A stretch of 64,000 bases of DNA from WRGT01 sp942493035 (lineage in GTDB: Bacteria > Spirochaetota > UBA4802 > UBA5550), in contig OW818666.1 in assembly GCA_942493035.1 (NCBI GenBank), positions 682,001-746,000 of the forward strand, read 5' to 3'. This document shows, piece by piece, positions 43,522 through 52,258 of this stretch. The position numbers and the translations under genes are program-made. The notes beneath the pieces were generated by a model. The model had not been told where the DNA came from. It saw nothing but the letters and a program-made list of their open reading frames with translations, and did no database searches. Every line of letters starts with the position of its first letter. Positions within the stretch are counted from its first letter, which is position 1.

Positions 43522-45198
43522 ATGGAAGTAAATTTGGGATTAGCTCTAATGGCATTTATTCCAATACTATTCACAATTGTAATAATGACAGCCTTTAATT
43601 GGCCGGCAAAAAGAGCATTGCCCGTTGCATGGGTTCTTTCAATTCTTATTGCCTACTTTACCTGGAGTATGGATTTTCATCATATTTTCGGGTATTCCCT
43701 GTTCGGGGCGTTAAAAGCTCTTGATGTACTTATAATTATTTTTGGCGCTATTCTTATTCTAAACACCCTTAAGTTATCCGGTGGAATGGCAACAATAAAT
43801 AATGGATTTATGAACATCACCAAGGACAGACGTATTCAGGCTGTAATTATAGGCTGGATGTTCGGAGCGCTTATTGAAGGAGCCGCAGGTTTCGGTACAC
43901 CTGCAGCACTTGCAGGACCTCTTCTTGTGGGATTGGGATTTCCTCCGCTCGGAGCAGCAATGGTTGCACTTATTTTTAACAGTACACCTGTAAGTTTTGG
44001 AGCTGTGGGTACACCAATATTCGGAGCGATGTCTACTCTTGCCGGTAATCTTCCGAAAGATCCTGCTGTGATTGAAGCTTTTAAACTTTCTTTAGCACAG
44101 TGGGTTGCAATCGGACATGCGGTTGTCGGTATTTTTATTCCTCTCCTTGCACTCTGTATGCTTACTAAGTTTTTTGGAAAAGAGCGTTCAATTAAGCCTG
44201 CCCTGGAAGCAGCTCCTTTCGCAATTTTTGCAGGTGCTGTATTCATTGTTCCTTATCTATTCATTGCAGCATTTCTCGGACCAGAACTTCCTTCTCTTGT
44301 CGGGGGTCTTATCGGTCTGCCTATAATTATTATAGCTGCTCAGAAAGGTTTTCTTGTCCCGAAAAAAGTATGGGATTTTGCGGATAAATCAGAATGGGAC
44401 GAAGACTGGAAAGCTGTAATTGATACTGGTTCAATCGGTCAGGCCAACATGTCACTTGTTAAAGCCTGGAGTCCTTATGTTATAATAGCTCTGATCCTTA
44501 TTCTTACCAGGATACCGGAACTCGGACTGAAATCTTTTTTAGCTGCCCAGACAATTTCAATTAAAAATATACTAGGCCTTGAAGGATTAAACTATGGTCT
44601 TCCTTATCTATATCTTCCAGGAACAGTTCCGTTTATTCTTGTCGCATTGATTACTCATGTTCTTCACGGTATGAATATGCAGGAAGTTAAAACTGCATGG
44701 AAAAATTCTTTCAAGCAGATCCTCGGACCAGCTGTCGCACTGTTTTTTGGTGTAGCTATGGTACAGCTTATGCTTAAGTCGGGAACTAACTCAGCGGGTC
44801 TTGAAAGCATGATGACCACAATGGCTAAAGGTGTAGCTTATGTTTCCGGAAACGCGTTTGTTTTCGTTTCTCCATTAATCGGTGTACTCGGTGCATTTAT
44901 CTCAGGTTCAAATACTGTTTCTAATATTCTTTTTGCATCACTGCAGTTTGAAACTGCAAAAATTCTGACCATGTCGCCTCTGCTTATTGTTACACTTCAG
45001 GTAATAGGGGGAGCAGTTGGAAATATGGTATGTGTTAATAATGTTGTTGCAGCGTGTGCAACTGTCGGGACTCCGGGAGTTGAAGGTAAAATTATCAGAA
45101 GGAATGCCATTCCGATGTTTATAATATCAATGGCTGTAGCGCTGGTAATCGGATTAATGATTTATAATGGATTCGATCCGTTTCCATTAGCTAAATGA
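43522..45198 (+). CDS. L-lactate permease family transporter
   Basis: 558 residues from ATG 43522, with GGAGG seven bases upstream. Twelve or more hydrophobic helices and the LctP/LldP signature GAAGFGTPAALAGPLLVGLGF, followed by FGAVGTP and the GSNTVSNILFASLQFE loop. It imports lactate (and often glycolate) with protons at the inner membrane. It heads a rightward run of lactate-oxidation genes under an operator-bearing promoter. Confidence 0.95.
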   Translation: MEVNLGLALMAFIPILFTIVIMTAFNWPAKRALPVAWVLSILIAYFTWSMDFHHIFGYSLFGALKALDVLIIIFGAILILNTLKLSGGMATINNGFMNITKDRRIQAVIIGWMFGALIEGAAGFGTPAALAGPLLVGLGFPPLGAAMVALIFNSTPVSFGAVGTPIFGAMSTLAGNLPKDPAVIEAFKLSLAQWVAIGHAVVGIFIPLLALCMLTKFFGKERSIKPALEAAPFAIFAGAVFIVPYLFIAAFLGPELPSLVGGLIGLPIIIIAAQKGFLVPKKVWDFADKSEWDEDWKAVIDTGSIGQANMSLVKAWSPYVIIALILILTRIPELGLKSFLAAQTISIKNILGLEGLNYGLPYLYLPGTVPFILVALITHVLHGMNMQEVKTAWKNSFKQILGPAVALFFGVAMVQLMLKSGTNSAGLESMMTTMAKGVAYVSGNAFVFVSPLIGVLGAFISGSNTVSNILFASLQFETAKILTMSPLLIVTLQVIGGAVGNMVCVNNVVAACATVGTPGVEGKIIRRNAIPMFIISMAVALVIGLMIYNGFDPFPLAK

Positions 45199-45215
45199 AA
45201 ATTGTAAATTAAATT

Positions 45216-45248
45216 TTTACCGGCGGGTTGTAATTACCCGCCGGTAAA
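45216..45248. repeat. Perfect 13-bp stem hairpin in the permease-PFOR interval
   Basis: TTTACCGGCGGGT/ACCCGCCGGTAAA around TGTAATT, without a T-run. Possibly an mRNA-stabilising or partial termination structure setting the permease:PFOR ratio. Confidence 0.65.
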
Positions 45249-45280
45249 TCATAACTAAGAATGCTACAAGGAGTTATTCA

Positions 45281-48200
45281 ATGTCGAAAAAGATTATGAA
45301 ATCAATGGATGGTAATACCGCTGCTGCACATGTGGCGTATGCATTCACAGAAGTTGCTGCTATATATCCTATTACGCCTTCGTCTACAATGGCTGAACTG
45401 GTTGATGAATGGGCAGCTTATGATAAGAAAAATATATTCGGAAATATAGTCAGAGTAGCAGAGATGCAGTCTGAAGCCGGAGCGGCGGGAGCTGTACACG
45501 GTTCTCTGCAGAGCGGTGCTTTGACAACAACATTTACAGCCTCACAGGGCCTTCTTCTTATGATTCCTAACATGTATAAAATATCCGGTGAACTGCTTCC
45601 CTGTGTATTTCATGTCAGCGCAAGAACACTGGCAGCGCAGGCTCTTTCGATCTTCGGAGATCACTCGGATGTATACTCTGTGAGACAGACCGGATTCGCA
45701 ATGCTGGCAAGCGGAAGCGTTCAGGAGGTCATGGATCTGGGTAGTATTGCTCATCTTGCCGCGATAAAAACAAGAGTTCCATTTCTTCATTTTTTTGACG
45801 GCTTCAGAACCTCCCATGAAATTCAGAAGATTGAAGTGATGGAATATGATGATCTTGAAAAAATGATCGATTATGACGCGCTGAACGCTTTTAGAAGCAG
45901 AGCCTTGAATCCCGAGAATTCCAGCACAAGGGGAACTGCACAGAATCCGGATATATTTTTCCAGGCAAGAGAAGCGAGCAATAGTTTTTATGAAAATCTT
46001 GATGATTCAGTTAATGATTATATGCAGCAGATAAGTGAAATTACAGGCAGGGAGTACAAGCCGTTTACATATTATGGTGCTCCTGATGCTGAGAATATAA
46101 TAATTGCAATGGGTTCAGTTACTGAAACTATTAAAGAGGTAATCGATCACCTTGCAGCTAAAGGTGAAAAGACCGGTCTGATTTCCGTTCATTTATACAG
46201 GCCTTTCTCAATTAAATATCTACTCAATGTTCTTCCTGGAAGTGTAAAAAAAATAGCAGTACTTGATAGAACAAAAGAGCCGGGCGCAAATGGTGAACCG
46301 CTTTATCTTGATGTAAGAGATGTATTTTACAGCAGGGCAAATGCTCCGGTAATAGTCGGCGGACGATACGGTCTGAGTTCCAAAGATACTACACCGGCGC
46401 AGATGATTGCAGTATTTGACAACCTTAAGCTTCCTGAGCCTAAAAACGGTTTTACAGTCGGTATAGTGGATGATGTAACATTTAAGTCTCTGCCTGTTGG
46501 AGAGAATGTCAGTGTTGTTCCATCTGGAACTATCGAAGCAAAATTTTACGGTCTGGGATCAGATGGTACTGTCGGAGCCAATAAGAATTCAATAAAAATT
46601 ATAGGAGATACAACTGAACTTTATTCACAGGCTTACTTTGCTTATGATTCAAAAAAATCAGGCGGCATAACGGTATCTCACTTGAGGTTCGGAGAGAAAC
46701 CTATTCGTTCAACATATCTTATCAATCAGCCCGACTTTGTTGCATGTCATGTACCTTCGTATATTTATAAGTATGATATGCTTAGCGGTCTTAAAAAGGG
46801 AGGGATATTCTTACTTAATACAAATTTGGATAAGGAAGAGGTTGTTAAAACTCTTCCTGAAATTATGAAGCTATATATTGCAAAAAATGATATTAACTTT
46901 TATATAATAAACGCAACAAAAATTGCTGAAGAACTTGGACTTGGTACAAGGACAAATACAATCATGCAGGCCGGTTTCTTCAAACTTGCCAATGTCATAC
47001 CTTATGAAAAAGCCATTACAGAAATGAAAAATGCCATTAAGAAATCCTACGGTAAAAAAGGGGATGATGTAGTAAATATGAATAATGCCGCCGTTGACAG
47101 CGGAGCTGACGGACTTGTAAAGGTAGAAATTCCTGCTGAATGGAAAATTATTGCATGTACTCCGGAAAGCAGAACTGATGTTCCCCAATTCATAAGTAAA
47201 ATTATGGAACCGATGAACAGACTTGAGGGTGATCTTCTTCCAGTCAGTGCATTTGTTGATATGCCTGACGGAACTTTTCCTCCAGGAACCAGCGCTTATG
47301 AAAAGAGAGGTATAGCTGTTAATGTTCCGGAGTGGATTTCCGGGAACTGCATCCAGTGCAATCAGTGTGCATATGTCTGTCCTCACGCTGTAATACGACC
47401 ATTCCTTCTTAATGAGAAGGAAGCAGCTGGAGCGCCAGCTGGTATCAATCTCATGGATGCAAAAGGAAAAGGTTTTGAAGGACTAAAATTCAGAATTCAG
47501 ATCAGCCCTTTAGATTGTACCGGATGTGGAAACTGTGCTCAGGTATGCCCTGCTAAAGAGAAAGCCCTTGTGATGAAACATCTTGAAACACAGCTTACTG
47601 AAACAGATAACTGGAATTACATGTCTGAAAAAGTTACTTATAAAGATACACTTATACCTAAGAACACTGTGAAAGGGAGCCAGTTCGCGCAGCCTCTCTT
47701 CGAATTCTCCGGAGCCTGTGCGGGATGCGGTGAAACTCCATACATCAAGCTTATAACACAGCTTATGGGTGACAGAATGATGGTGGCAAATGCAACGGGA
47801 TGTTCGTCTATATATGGCGGATCGGCCCCTGCGACACCATACTGCCGGAATAAGGCAGGCGCGGGTCCTGCCTGGGCAAACTCTCTTTTCGAGGATAATG
47901 CTGAATTCGGTTATGGAATGAATCTTGGTGTTGAACACATGAAAACAAGAATCAATGATCTTTCGATTCAGTATGAATCAGAAGGGGCTTCAGATGAACT
48001 CAAGGCACTGTTTAAAGATTGGAGAGAAAATAGAAATAATTCTGAGAAGACAAAAGAACTTAGAGATAAGATTGTTCCTCTTCTTGAAAAGGATAGTGCA
48101 AAATCTGCAATGGAGATATTCAGACTAAAGCAGTATATTATCAAAAAAGCAGTATGGATATTCGGTGGTGACGGTTGGGCATATGATATCGGTTTTGGCG

Positions 48201-48802
48201 GTCTGGATCATGTAGCTGCATCCGGTGAGGATATAAACATTCTGGTTATGGATACGGAGGTTTATTCGAACACTGGAGGTCAGTCATCAAAAGCGACTCC
48301 GACTGCTGCTGTAGCCAAATTTGCCGCATCAGGAAAGAAGATCAGGAAGAAAGATCTCGGCATGATTCTTATGTCGTATGGATACGTATATGTTGCACAG
48401 GTTTCAATGGGCGCAAATCAGTCTCAGTATCTAAAGGCGGTTCTTGAAGCAGAGGCATATCCAGGTCCATCAGTAATTATCGCTTATTCTCCATGTATCA
48501 ATCATGGATTGAGATCCGGTATGGGCAAGTCTCAGCTTGAAGCTAAAATGGCTGTTGAGTCCGGTTACTGGAGTCTTTATAGATTTAATCCTCTTCTTGA
48601 AGATGAAGGAAAGAATCCCTTTATTCTGGATTCAAAAGAAGCCGACTTCGGTAAATTTCAGGATTTCCTCATGGGAGAGGTCCGATATACCTCACTCAAA
48701 AAAGAGTTCCCGGGTAAGGCAGATGATCTTTTTAAAGCTGCAGAAGAAAATGCAAAGTGGAGATTCAACAAGTATAAGAAGTTAGCATCAGATAATGAGT
48801 AG
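45281..48802 (+). CDS. nifJ: Pyruvate:ferredoxin (flavodoxin) oxidoreductase
   Basis: 1173 residues, the usual homodimeric length, with AAGGAG before ATG. Domains in order: pyrimidine-binding domain with NTAAAHVAYAFTEVAAIYPITPSS; transketolase C-like domain; gamma domain; EKR-type segment; two 4Fe-4S clusters (CIQCNQCAYVCP and CTGCGNCAQVCP); and a TPP domain with CAGCGETPYIKL, GDGWAYDIGFGG and DTEVYSNTGGQ. It oxidises pyruvate to acetyl-CoA and CO2, reducing ferredoxin. Placed directly after the lactate permease, it takes pyruvate made by the dehydrogenases below. Confidence 0.97.
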   Translation: MSKKIMKSMDGNTAAAHVAYAFTEVAAIYPITPSSTMAELVDEWAAYDKKNIFGNIVRVAEMQSEAGAAGAVHGSLQSGALTTTFTASQGLLLMIPNMYKISGELLPCVFHVSARTLAAQALSIFGDHSDVYSVRQTGFAMLASGSVQEVMDLGSIAHLAAIKTRVPFLHFFDGFRTSHEIQKIEVMEYDDLEKMIDYDALNAFRSRALNPENSSTRGTAQNPDIFFQAREASNSFYENLDDSVNDYMQQISEITGREYKPFTYYGAPDAENIIIAMGSVTETIKEVIDHLAAKGEKTGLISVHLYRPFSIKYLLNVLPGSVKKIAVLDRTKEPGANGEPLYLDVRDVFYSRANAPVIVGGRYGLSSKDTTPAQMIAVFDNLKLPEPKNGFTVGIVDDVTFKSLPVGENVSVVPSGTIEAKFYGLGSDGTVGANKNSIKIIGDTTELYSQAYFAYDSKKSGGITVSHLRFGEKPIRSTYLINQPDFVACHVPSYIYKYDMLSGLKKGGIFLLNTNLDKEEVVKTLPEIMKLYIAKNDINFYIINATKIAEELGLGTRTNTIMQAGFFKLANVIPYEKAITEMKNAIKKSYGKKGDDVVNMNNAAVDSGADGLVKVEIPAEWKIIACTPESRTDVPQFISKIMEPMNRLEGDLLPVSAFVDMPDGTFPPGTSAYEKRGIAVNVPEWISGNCIQCNQCAYVCPHAVIRPFLLNEKEAAGAPAGINLMDAKGKGFEGLKFRIQISPLDCTGCGNCAQVCPAKEKALVMKHLETQLTETDNWNYMSEKVTYKDTLIPKNTVKGSQFAQPLFEFSGACAGCGETPYIKLITQLMGDRMMVANATGCSSIYGGSAPATPYCRNKAGAGPAWANSLFEDNAEFGYGMNLGVEHMKTRINDLSIQYESEGASDELKALFKDWRENRNNSEKTKELRDKIVPLLEKDSAKSAMEIFRLKQYIIKKAVWIFGGDGWAYDIGFGGLDHVAASGEDINILVMDTEVYSNTGGQSSKATPTAAVAKFAASGKKIRKKDLGMILMSYGYVYVAQVSMGANQSQYLKAVLEAEAYPGPSVIIAYSPCINHGLRSGMGKSQLEAKMAVESGYWSLYRFNPLLEDEGKNPFILDSKEADFGKFQDFLMGEVRYTSLKKEFPGKADDLFKAAEENAKWRFNKYKKLASDNE

Positions 48803-48853
48803 GATGAGAAAGTAGTTTATTAAAATTTTTTAATAATAAGATCAGGAGGAAGT

Positions 48854-50242
48854 ATGAATAAAAATGTAATTGATGAACTGGTCGCTCTTTTGGGCAAAGA
48901 GAATGTACTGACAGATAAAGAGGATAAGATAAATTATTCCTATGATGCCACAGCTGATATGCCGAGCCGTGAGCCGGATGTTATTGTGACACCTTCAAAA
49001 AAAGAAGAGATAGTTGGACTTGTTAAACTTGCTTCAAAACATAAAGTTCCAATTGTAACCCGAGGTTCAGGGACAAACCTGAGCGGAGGTACAATTCCGA
49101 TAGACGGGGGTATAGTTCTATCAATGCTTAAGTTCGACAAGATACTGGAGGTCGATCCTGCTAATCTCACTGCTACTGTTGAGCCGGGTCTTGTTATTCA
49201 GCGTCTGAATGAGGCAGTCGCAGTACACGGTCTTATCTATCCCCCTGATCCGGGGACCGTTACCACTGCAACAATGGGCGGATCTGTCAGCGAATGTTCC
49301 GGCGGTCTCAGAGGGCTTAAGTACGGAGTTACAAAAGATTATGTAATGGGTCTGGAAATTGTAATGACCGATGGTGATGTAATAAGAACCGGCGGGAAAA
49401 CCGTTAAAAATGTAAGCGGTTATGATCTGACAAAGCTTTTTACTGGTGCAGAGGGTACCCTTGGAATAATTACTGAAATAATTGTGAAGCTTATTCCTGC
49501 TCCTAAATATAGAAGAAGCATGCTCGCAGTATTTGATGATCTCGATAAAGCCGGGAAAACAATTGCTGATATAATAAGCAATAAGGTAATACCTGCGACT
49601 CTGGAGATCATGGATAACGTAACAATCCGCACAGTTGAAAATTATTCAAAAATTGGACTTCCTGTTGACGCTGAAGCTGTGCTTGTAATTGAAGTGGACG
49701 GAAGTATTGAGGAAGTTGTTGTTAAGGAGTTTGAAACCGTTAAGTCAATATGCTCGGGCAATGGAGCAGCATCAATGAAGCTTGCTGAAAGCGATGCTGA
49801 CAGGGATGCCATATTTGCTGCAAGGCGTGCAGCGCTTCCGGCACTTGCACAGGTTAAACCGACAACAGTACTTGAAGATGCAACAGTACCAAGAAGCAGA
49901 ATACCTGAAATGCTTAAAGCTCTTAAAGAAATTGCTGTAAAGTATAATCTTCAGATCGGTACATTCGGTCACGCAGGTGATGGTAATCTTCATCCGACTA
50001 TACTTACAGATGAATCGAATAAAGAGGAGATGGAGAGAGTACATCAGGCTGTTGATGAAATATTTAAAGTTGCAATTGACCTTGGCGGTACACTGTCAGG
50101 TGAACATGGTATAGGCATGGCAAAATCCAAATATATGGAGCTTCAGTTCGGTACTGCAGGTGTCAATGTAATGAAGAAAATAAAGGATGCTCTTGATCCT
50201 GATAATATTCTGAATCCCGGTAAGATGTTCTGGAGGGGCTGA
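48854..50242 (+). CDS. FAD-linked oxidase, GlcD/D-lactate dehydrogenase family
   Basis: 462 residues, AGGAGG before ATG. The PCMH-type FAD domain (about 35-215) has PIVTRGSGTNLSGG, PPDPGTVTTATMGG and TGAEGTLGIITEI. The C-terminal FAD-oxidase domain ends with FGHAGDGNLHPTI and LGGTLSGEHGIGMAK. It oxidises a 2-hydroxyacid, most likely D-lactate or glycolate, to the oxoacid. The Fe-S partner begins two bases after its stop, matching the GlcD-GlcF pair and the D-lactate module in anaerobic lactate oxidisers. Confidence 0.93.
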   Translation: MNKNVIDELVALLGKENVLTDKEDKINYSYDATADMPSREPDVIVTPSKKEEIVGLVKLASKHKVPIVTRGSGTNLSGGTIPIDGGIVLSMLKFDKILEVDPANLTATVEPGLVIQRLNEAVAVHGLIYPPDPGTVTTATMGGSVSECSGGLRGLKYGVTKDYVMGLEIVMTDGDVIRTGGKTVKNVSGYDLTKLFTGAEGTLGIITEIIVKLIPAPKYRRSMLAVFDDLDKAGKTIADIISNKVIPATLEIMDNVTIRTVENYSKIGLPVDAEAVLVIEVDGSIEEVVVKEFETVKSICSGNGAASMKLAESDADRDAIFAARRAALPALAQVKPTTVLEDATVPRSRIPEMLKALKEIAVKYNLQIGTFGHAGDGNLHPTILTDESNKEEMERVHQAVDEIFKVAIDLGGTLSGEHGIGMAKSKYMELQFGTAGVNVMKKIKDALDPDNILNPGKMFWRG

Positions 50243-50244
50243 TT

Positions 50245-51537
50245 ATGACAATTTATGATTCTATAGATGAAGTGAAAGATGAATTACTGAAATGCATGAA
50301 ATGCGGAAACTGTATGGAGGTCTGCCCGGTATATCTCGAGACGCGGAGTGAAGGCTCTGTTGCCCGCGGAAAAATCCGGCTTGTTGATGCTGTATTAAAA
50401 GGTGATCTTGAGTACACTGAGGGATTAGAGGAGAGACTTGGTCTTTGCCTGACCTGTATGGCATGTGTTGCAAAATGTCCCTGCGGAGTTAAGGTGGATA
50501 AAATCATATTCGGTGCAAGAGCGGCTATTGTAAGAAACAGAGGTCTTCATCCTGTGAAGAAGGCAATATTTTCAGTAGTAAAAAGGCCAAAGCTTTTCAG
50601 TCTTGGAATGAAAGCGGGGAGTATGTTCCAGGGACTTGCATTTAAAAAGCATGTCTCTATTACCGGAGCTCACCCCAGGTTTCCATTTGGACTTGATAGA
50701 AGGAGAATTATTCCCCCTCTGGCTTCTAAACCGCTTAGAGATCAGCTGCCCGATGTTGTCAAAGCATCGAATCCTGTTAAGAAGGCGGCATTTTTTACAG
50801 GGTGCAGTATGAATTTTCTCTATGATGAAGCCGGTAAGGATCTGATAAATGTGCTGAAGAAAAATAATGTCGAGGTGACTATACCCAAGGATCAGCATTG
50901 CTGCGGTATGCCTATTCTTGCTCATGGAGATGCGGCAACAGCCCTGGAAATGGCGAAGTCGCATGTGGACATTTTCAGTAAACTTGATGTTGAGCATATT
51001 ATTACGTCATGCGGATCATGTGGAACAACATTTCAGCATCATTATGTTGATATGCTTAAAGATGATCCTGCTTATGCTGAAAAGGCAGAGAAAATCGCCG
51101 GGAAGATAATTGATATATCTGATTATATCGTAAAAGTAATCGGTATTGATGAAACAAAACTCGGCACTCTGAATATGAAGGTTACATATCACGATCCATG
51201 TCACCTGAATAGAGGGATGGGTGTAAAGGATTCACCAAGGGAGATTCTTAAGAAAATTCCTGGATTGAAATTTATAGAGATGAAGAATGCCGACAGATGC
51301 TGTGGAAGTGCCGGTTCATTCAGCTTAACGCACTATGATCTGTCCATGGATATTCATAAAAACAAGTCGAATGCAATTAAAGATACCGGAGCAGATGCTG
51401 TAATAACCGGATGCGGTGCCTGTATTATGCAGCTTGCCGACGGGATGAATCGTTTTAATATGCTGTTGCCCATGTATCATACGATACAGATACTTGCAAA
51501 GTCTTATGAGGCAAAGGATAAAGAGAAAAAATCGTAA
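50245..51537 (+). CDS. Fe-S electron-transfer subunit, GlcF-like (4Fe-4S plus CCG domains)
   Basis: 430 residues, GGAGG before ATG. The N-terminal ferredoxin pair CMKCGNCMEVCP and CLTCMACVAKCP binds two 4Fe-4S clusters. The C-terminal half has two CCG cysteine-rich modules: GCSMNFLYDEAG, HCCGMPI and CGSCGTTF, then CHLNRG and RCCGSAGSF, of the type binding non-cubane Fe-S clusters in heterodisulfide-reductase-like proteins. It accepts electrons from the FAD subunit encoded just upstream and passes them to quinone or another carrier. Confidence 0.92.
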   Translation: MTIYDSIDEVKDELLKCMKCGNCMEVCPVYLETRSEGSVARGKIRLVDAVLKGDLEYTEGLEERLGLCLTCMACVAKCPCGVKVDKIIFGARAAIVRNRGLHPVKKAIFSVVKRPKLFSLGMKAGSMFQGLAFKKHVSITGAHPRFPFGLDRRRIIPPLASKPLRDQLPDVVKASNPVKKAAFFTGCSMNFLYDEAGKDLINVLKKNNVEVTIPKDQHCCGMPILAHGDAATALEMAKSHVDIFSKLDVEHIITSCGSCGTTFQHHYVDMLKDDPAYAEKAEKIAGKIIDISDYIVKVIGIDETKLGTLNMKVTYHDPCHLNRGMGVKDSPREILKKIPGLKFIEMKNADRCCGSAGSFSLTHYDLSMDIHKNKSNAIKDTGADAVITGCGACIMQLADGMNRFNMLLPMYHTIQILAKSYEAKDKEKKS

Positions 51538-51565
51538 CTTATATAAAGATGATTTGTGTGCAATT

Positions 51566-51636
51566 ACTCCGGCCGGAGTTTTGACGGAATACGAAGGCTG
51601 GGGTAATGGCTTTGCACAATATATAAATCATTACCC
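51566..51636. promoter_or_regulatory. Two hairpins between the Fe-S subunit and lutC
   Basis: ACTCCGGCCGGAGT (51566-51579) is a perfect palindrome followed by TTTT, resembling an attenuator. GGGTAATG/CATTACCC (51601-51608, 51629-51636) is a second stem. The 171-base gap is the longest inside the operon. A reading frame crosses it but has no start or family match. Confidence 0.5.
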
Positions 51637-51708
51637 GTGGATTCCATTTCACGGAGATGACTTAGTGTATTACAGGTTAAAAGCAATGAGTTTAATATGG
51701 AGGGCAAC

Positions 51709-52254
51709 ATGTTTGATAAATTTAAAGCCAGAGCTGAGGCTGTAGGTTCAGAAGTTTATAGATTTAAAACAAAAAGTGAATCGCTTGATTTTATTGTTTC
51801 ATTTTTGCAGAAGGAAGGAGTTGTCGATAAATCCGGATACTATGCGGTATGGAGTGATACCGGCTTTCTGGCAGATGCGGATAAAAAGTCTGCTTGTGAA
51901 AAAGTTCCGGGTCTGAATTTAGAAGTAAAACGTGATCTGGCGGCTGATTCTCTTATCGGCATAAGTGAAATGTCCTACGCACTTGCTGACACCGGTTCCC
52001 TTGTTTCAGACCAGACCTCTGTAAATGAAAGACTTGTATCAACACTCCCCGTTATTCATATAGCGATTACCGGGACAAAAAATATACTTGAAGATAAAAC
52101 CGCTGTCTTCCGTAAAATCAGGCCTGAGAACAGCGGCTATATAGCATTTATAACCGGACCAAGCAGAACCGCGGATATAGAACGGGTTCTTACAATAGGT
52201 GTACATGGCCCCAAACGGCTTGTTATAATCTTCGTTGATGAGATGGAGGGGTAG
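51709..52254 (+). CDS. lutC: LutC-like LUD domain protein
   Basis: 181 residues from ATG 51709, with GGAGG five bases upstream; an ATG four codons earlier overlaps that site. The LUD fold of LutC/LldG is clear: WSDTGFLADADKKS, ISEMSYALADTGSLV, LPVIHIAITGTKNI and the C-terminal ITGPSRTADIERVLTIGVHGPKRL, which is diagnostic. LutC is required with LutA and LutB for L-lactate oxidation to pyruvate. The fused LutB-LutA gene starts four bases after its stop. Confidence 0.92.
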   Translation: MFDKFKARAEAVGSEVYRFKTKSESLDFIVSFLQKEGVVDKSGYYAVWSDTGFLADADKKSACEKVPGLNLEVKRDLAADSLIGISEMSYALADTGSLVSDQTSVNERLVSTLPVIHIAITGTKNILEDKTAVFRKIRPENSGYIAFITGPSRTADIERVLTIGVHGPKRLVIIFVDEMEG

Positions 52255-52258
52255 AATA

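Noticed and set aside
43836..44246. 136-residue minus-strand frame inside the lactate permease gene
   Set aside because: Antisense shadow of a well-supported membrane transporter; no independent start signal.
51494..51745. 83-residue open frame between the Fe-S subunit and lutC
   Set aside because: It starts inside the upstream gene, overlaps the lutC start, lacks a ribosome site and matches no family I know. The spacer has hairpins instead.
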